From: Pseudomonadota bacterium
GTDB taxonomy: Bacteria; Myxococcota; Myxococcia; Myxococcales; Myxococcaceae
Direction of reading: 5' to 3'
Length of the DNA stretch: 37,444 nt
Assembly (NCBI GenBank): GCA_023424585.1
Contig: JAFADT010000354.1
Location: 1-37,444, forward strand
Shown here one piece after another: positions 35,554-37,444 of the stretch (within the stretch, counting starts at the first letter, position 1; every line of letters starts with the position of its first letter). Below the pieces are notes generated by a model. It saw nothing but the letters and a program-made list of their open reading frames with translations, did not search any database and was not told where the DNA came from. Position numbers and translations under genes: made by a program.

Positions 35554-36348
35554 TCAGGACTGCTGTTCGCTGGAGGTGTCCGGCGCGCTCAGCCCCTCGG
35601 CGCCCCAGAAGCGGCGCGGGTGACCGTCACCGCGGGTGCCGCCGGAGAGCTTGTCCACCCAGGGGTACTTCTTCGCCTCTTCCTCCGTGTAGCCCAGGTT
35701 GAAGACGGTGGGGCTCTTGGGCTTCTCCGAGGCCTTCTCGTACAGCGTGCCGAACACGCGGTCCCAGAAGTAGTTCGTGATGCCGTAGTTGCCCTGCTCG
35801 TTGTGGAAGTGGTGGGACATGTGCAGGCGCTTGATGTCCTTCAGCCACTTCTGCTGGGGCGCGTAGTTGAGGTGCTGGATGCAGTGGCAGAACTCGTAGA
35901 AGCACGTGGTCACCATGCCCCAGCCCAGCGCCGCCACCGCGCCGGACCGGCCGCCGATGAGGTAGCCGATGGGCGTGAGCACCAGCGCGATGGTGGGCAG
36001 CGTGGTGTGCAGCGCGCCGAAGAGCACGCGCAGGTCGTGCGGGTCCTGGTGGTGGTCGAAGTGGATGCGCTTCCACGTCACCGCCGTCGCCGCGGACTTG
36101 TAGAGGAAGCGGCCGTGCAGGATGTACCGGTGGATGAGGTACCAGCCGAACGGGTACGCCAGCGTGGCCACCACCACCGCCGCGGCCATGCGCGCCGGGG
36201 CCTCGAACCACTTCACCGACAGCACGATGCAGGTGATACCGATGAGGATGTAGGCGACGACGGCGTAGTAGGTGAAGAACGAGTAGACCAGGTCGCGCAG
36301 CGACATCCGGTCCAGGTTGTGCTTTCGGTTCAGGAAAGAGACCGCCAC
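35554..36348 (-). CDS. Fatty acid hydroxylase/sterol desaturase-superfamily membrane protein
   Basis: A protein of 264 residues. Several membrane helices (YYAVVAYILIGITCIVLS, AAAVVVATLAYPFGWYL and TIALVLTPIGYLIGG) carry the di-iron histidine clusters of the superfamily: H73xxxxH78 (HRYILH), H96xxHH (HFDHH), H155xxxH159 and HMSHHFH at 176-182. The enzyme uses a di-iron centre to hydroxylate or desaturate a lipid chain in the membrane. The GTG at 36346-36348 has GAGGGA 6-11 bases upstream and was preferred to ATG 36306. The C-terminal tail (GGTRGDGHPRRFWG) is hydrophilic. The substrate cannot be inferred from the neighbours. Confidence 0.9.
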   Translation of the reverse strand: MAVSFLNRKHNLDRMSLRDLVYSFFTYYAVVAYILIGITCIVLSVKWFEAPARMAAAVVVATLAYPFGWYLIHRYILHGRFLYKSAATAVTWKRIHFDHHQDPHDLRVLFGALHTTLPTIALVLTPIGYLIGGRSGAVAALGWGMVTTCFYEFCHCIQHLNYAPQQKWLKDIKRLHMSHHFHNEQGNYGITNYFWDRVFGTLYEKASEKPKSPTVFNLGYTEEEAKKYPWVDKLSGGTRGDGHPRRFWGAEGLSAPDTSSEQQS

Positions 36349-36664
36349 GGGGATTCCCTCACTGTTCGCTCCGGCGCAGGTCCCAGGCCGCCGGGGGCGC
36401 AGGGCACGAAGGCTTGCTCGCATCCCGGCCCTGGGGTGATGCGGCGGTTCCTGAGCTATCAGTCCGGAGGGCTCCTGGCTCGGGAACGGCGAAGGACCTC
36501 TTAGCGTCTTCCTGGAAGGATTGAGAAGTCCCTCTGTTGGCGCAACCGCACATTGTCTGGCCGGCCGCCCCCCTTCCGACCCGGGGCCGGACTTCCGCGT
36601 CGGAGTCCCACACCCCACCTTTCCGCCCACGGACGCGAGAGCGATCGCACGAGGGGGCAGACAG
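36349..36664. other. Divergent promoter gap
   Basis: 316 bp between the divergent hydroxylase and small basic protein genes. No ORF, repeat or strong promoter motif is visible. It should hold both promoters. Confidence 0.4.
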
Positions 36665-37000
36665 ATGGCGCGCAAGGCACAGGGACAGCAGGGCAGTGGG
36701 ACCCCGTCGGGGGAGCGCCCCGCGCGGCGGAAGACGGCCCCCCGGAGGACGGGCGGCGGTGGCGCCGCCGAGGGCCGCCTGGAGCTGCGCCGGGACATCG
36801 CGGAGTACCGCGCCGCCGCGGAGGCGCAGGCCGACATCGTCCGCGAGCGCATCAACGCCGCGCTGGAGCTCAGCCGCCGCACGCGCGAGGAGATCGAGCA
36901 GCGCATCGCCAACCAGCTGCACACGCCCCGCGTCGCCGCGAAGAAGGCCGCCCCCGCGCGCAAGCGCCCCCGCGCCGCCCCGCGCACGTCGTCGAAGTAG
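36665..37000 (+). CDS. Small basic coiled-coil protein
   Basis: A protein of 111 residues that I do not recognise. The N-terminal ~40 residues are rich in Arg, Lys, Gly and Pro (KAQGQQGSGTPSGERPARRK), the middle is an acidic/basic helix likely to form a coiled coil (LELRRDIAEYRAAAEAQADI, RINAALELSRRTREEIEQRI) and the last ~25 are Lys/Ala/Pro/Arg-rich (AAKKAAPARKRPRAAP), like histone H1 or other nucleoid tails. This composition suggests nucleic acid binding, which is inference only. The ATG at 36665 has GAGGGGG 10 or more bases upstream; the longer frame reaches back to 36521 but reads as non-coding. Confidence 0.6.
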   Translation: MARKAQGQQGSGTPSGERPARRKTAPRRTGGGGAAEGRLELRRDIAEYRAAAEAQADIVRERINAALELSRRTREEIEQRIANQLHTPRVAAKKAAPARKRPRAAPRTSSK

Positions 37001-37050
37001 GGAAGGGGCACACGCCCACAGGCCCCGGAGCCCAGGCGCCCGGCGGCGCC

Positions 37051-37444
37051 CTACGAGCGGACCGCCGGCGCCCGCGCGGACTGCGGCGTCGCGCCCTCCG
37101 GTCCGGAGGACTCCAGGTCCAGGGCGGAGAGCTTGTCGGCCAGCGCCTGGATGCGGTCGCTGCTCCCGTCCAGGGGAGACGCGGCCCGGGCGCCGATGAA
37201 GCACACGCGGGCCCGCTCCAGCAGGGCCACCTGTGCGTGCAGCTGCGCCAGGAGGCGCTCCTGCTTGCGCGACAGCGCGTCCAGGTGGTTCAGCTCCTCG
37301 CCCAGCGACGCGGCGGCGCGCTCCAACTGGCGCCGGGCCACGCCGTCGTGCGCGTCCTGGGCGCGCTTCTTCAGCTCCTGCACCTGGGAGTCCACGCTGC
37401 CCTGGGACGCGGCGGTCAGCTGGGCCTCCAGCTCGGTGTGGGAC
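37051..37444 (-). CDS. Coiled-coil protein, C-terminal part (5' end outside window)
   Basis: The frame is open to the window edge and stops at TAG 37051-37053, so only the last ~130 residues are present. Heptad-like sequence (VQELKKRAQDAHDGVARRQL, NHLDALSRKQERLLAQLHAQ) predicts a long coiled coil; one Cys is present (RARVCFIG). The tail is Ser/Ala/Pro-rich. There is no recognisable catalytic motif. It converges on the small basic gene with 50 bp between stops. A GTG at 37393-37395 could start a short form, but coding-like sequence continues upstream (SHTELEAQLTAASQGS). Confidence 0.7.
   Translation of the reverse strand, partial: SHTELEAQLTAASQGSVDSQVQELKKRAQDAHDGVARRQLERAAASLGEELNHLDALSRKQERLLAQLHAQVALLERARVCFIGARAASPLDGSSDRIQALADKLSALDLESSGPEGATPQSARAPAVRS

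Noticed and set aside
32937..35702. Plus-strand ORF of about 920 codons spanning several genes
   Set aside because: Antisense and off-frame shadow across the lipoprotein, heme-oxygenase-like and amidinohydrolase genes.

Overview
The window is chromosomal DNA of very high G+C with strong G/C third-position bias. The genes point to a fruiting-body myxobacterium (Myxococcota; Corallococcus/Myxococcus-like): a DUF2381-family protein, two sigma-54 activators, FHA-domain regulators, many small lipoproteins and a split Kdp sensor. The genus is inferred from family content, because no marker gene lies here. There are about 34 protein genes, no rRNA or tRNA genes, no insertion sequence and no CRISPR array.

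Layout. 1-5 kb: the 3' end of hflX, a lipoprotein, an array of six palindromic repeats, an R3H/AAA ATPase, a stand-alone response regulator and a GNAT acetyltransferase whose end overlaps it tail to tail. 5.1-9.8 kb: an accessory stretch with a DUF2185-tailed protein, an FHA sigma-54 activator (minus strand), a 26-residue cationic amphipathic peptide gene, an FHA-J-domain protein and a broken zinc-ribbon gene. From about 6.5 kb to 9.8 kb codon bias is weaker than around it, which suggests acquisition. 9.8-12.5 kb: a methyltransferase, a DUF2381 protein and two lipoproteins. 12.9-21.6 kb: a potassium-uptake (Kdp) operon made of a porin, a 26-aa membrane peptide, kdpF, kdpA, kdpB, kdpC, an N-terminal-only KdpD and a separate histidine kinase. 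It is followed on the other strand by a hemerythrin and an NtrC-type regulator that probably replaces KdpE. 23.8-27.1 kb: a small membrane protein, a chemoreceptor and a convergent HigA/HigB-like pair. 27.2-37.4 kb: formate-tetrahydrofolate ligase, a coiled-coil envelope protein, an AsmA-family protein, a lipoprotein, a heme-oxygenase-like protein divergent from a DDAH-like amidinohydrolase, a fatty acid hydroxylase, a small basic protein and the end of a coiled-coil gene.

The most unusual locus is at 8.1-9.1 kb. A tiny ORF with a good ribosome binding site, 23 of 26 codons ending in G/C and a perfect 4-3-4-3-4 spacing of polar residues lies behind a sigma-54-like promoter and a perfect palindrome. 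It sits between a divergent FHA/sigma-54 activator and an FHA/DnaJ protein. I infer a phosphothreonine-controlled module that makes a membrane-active peptide; its function is unknown. All family assignments were made by reading translated sequence, without database searches.
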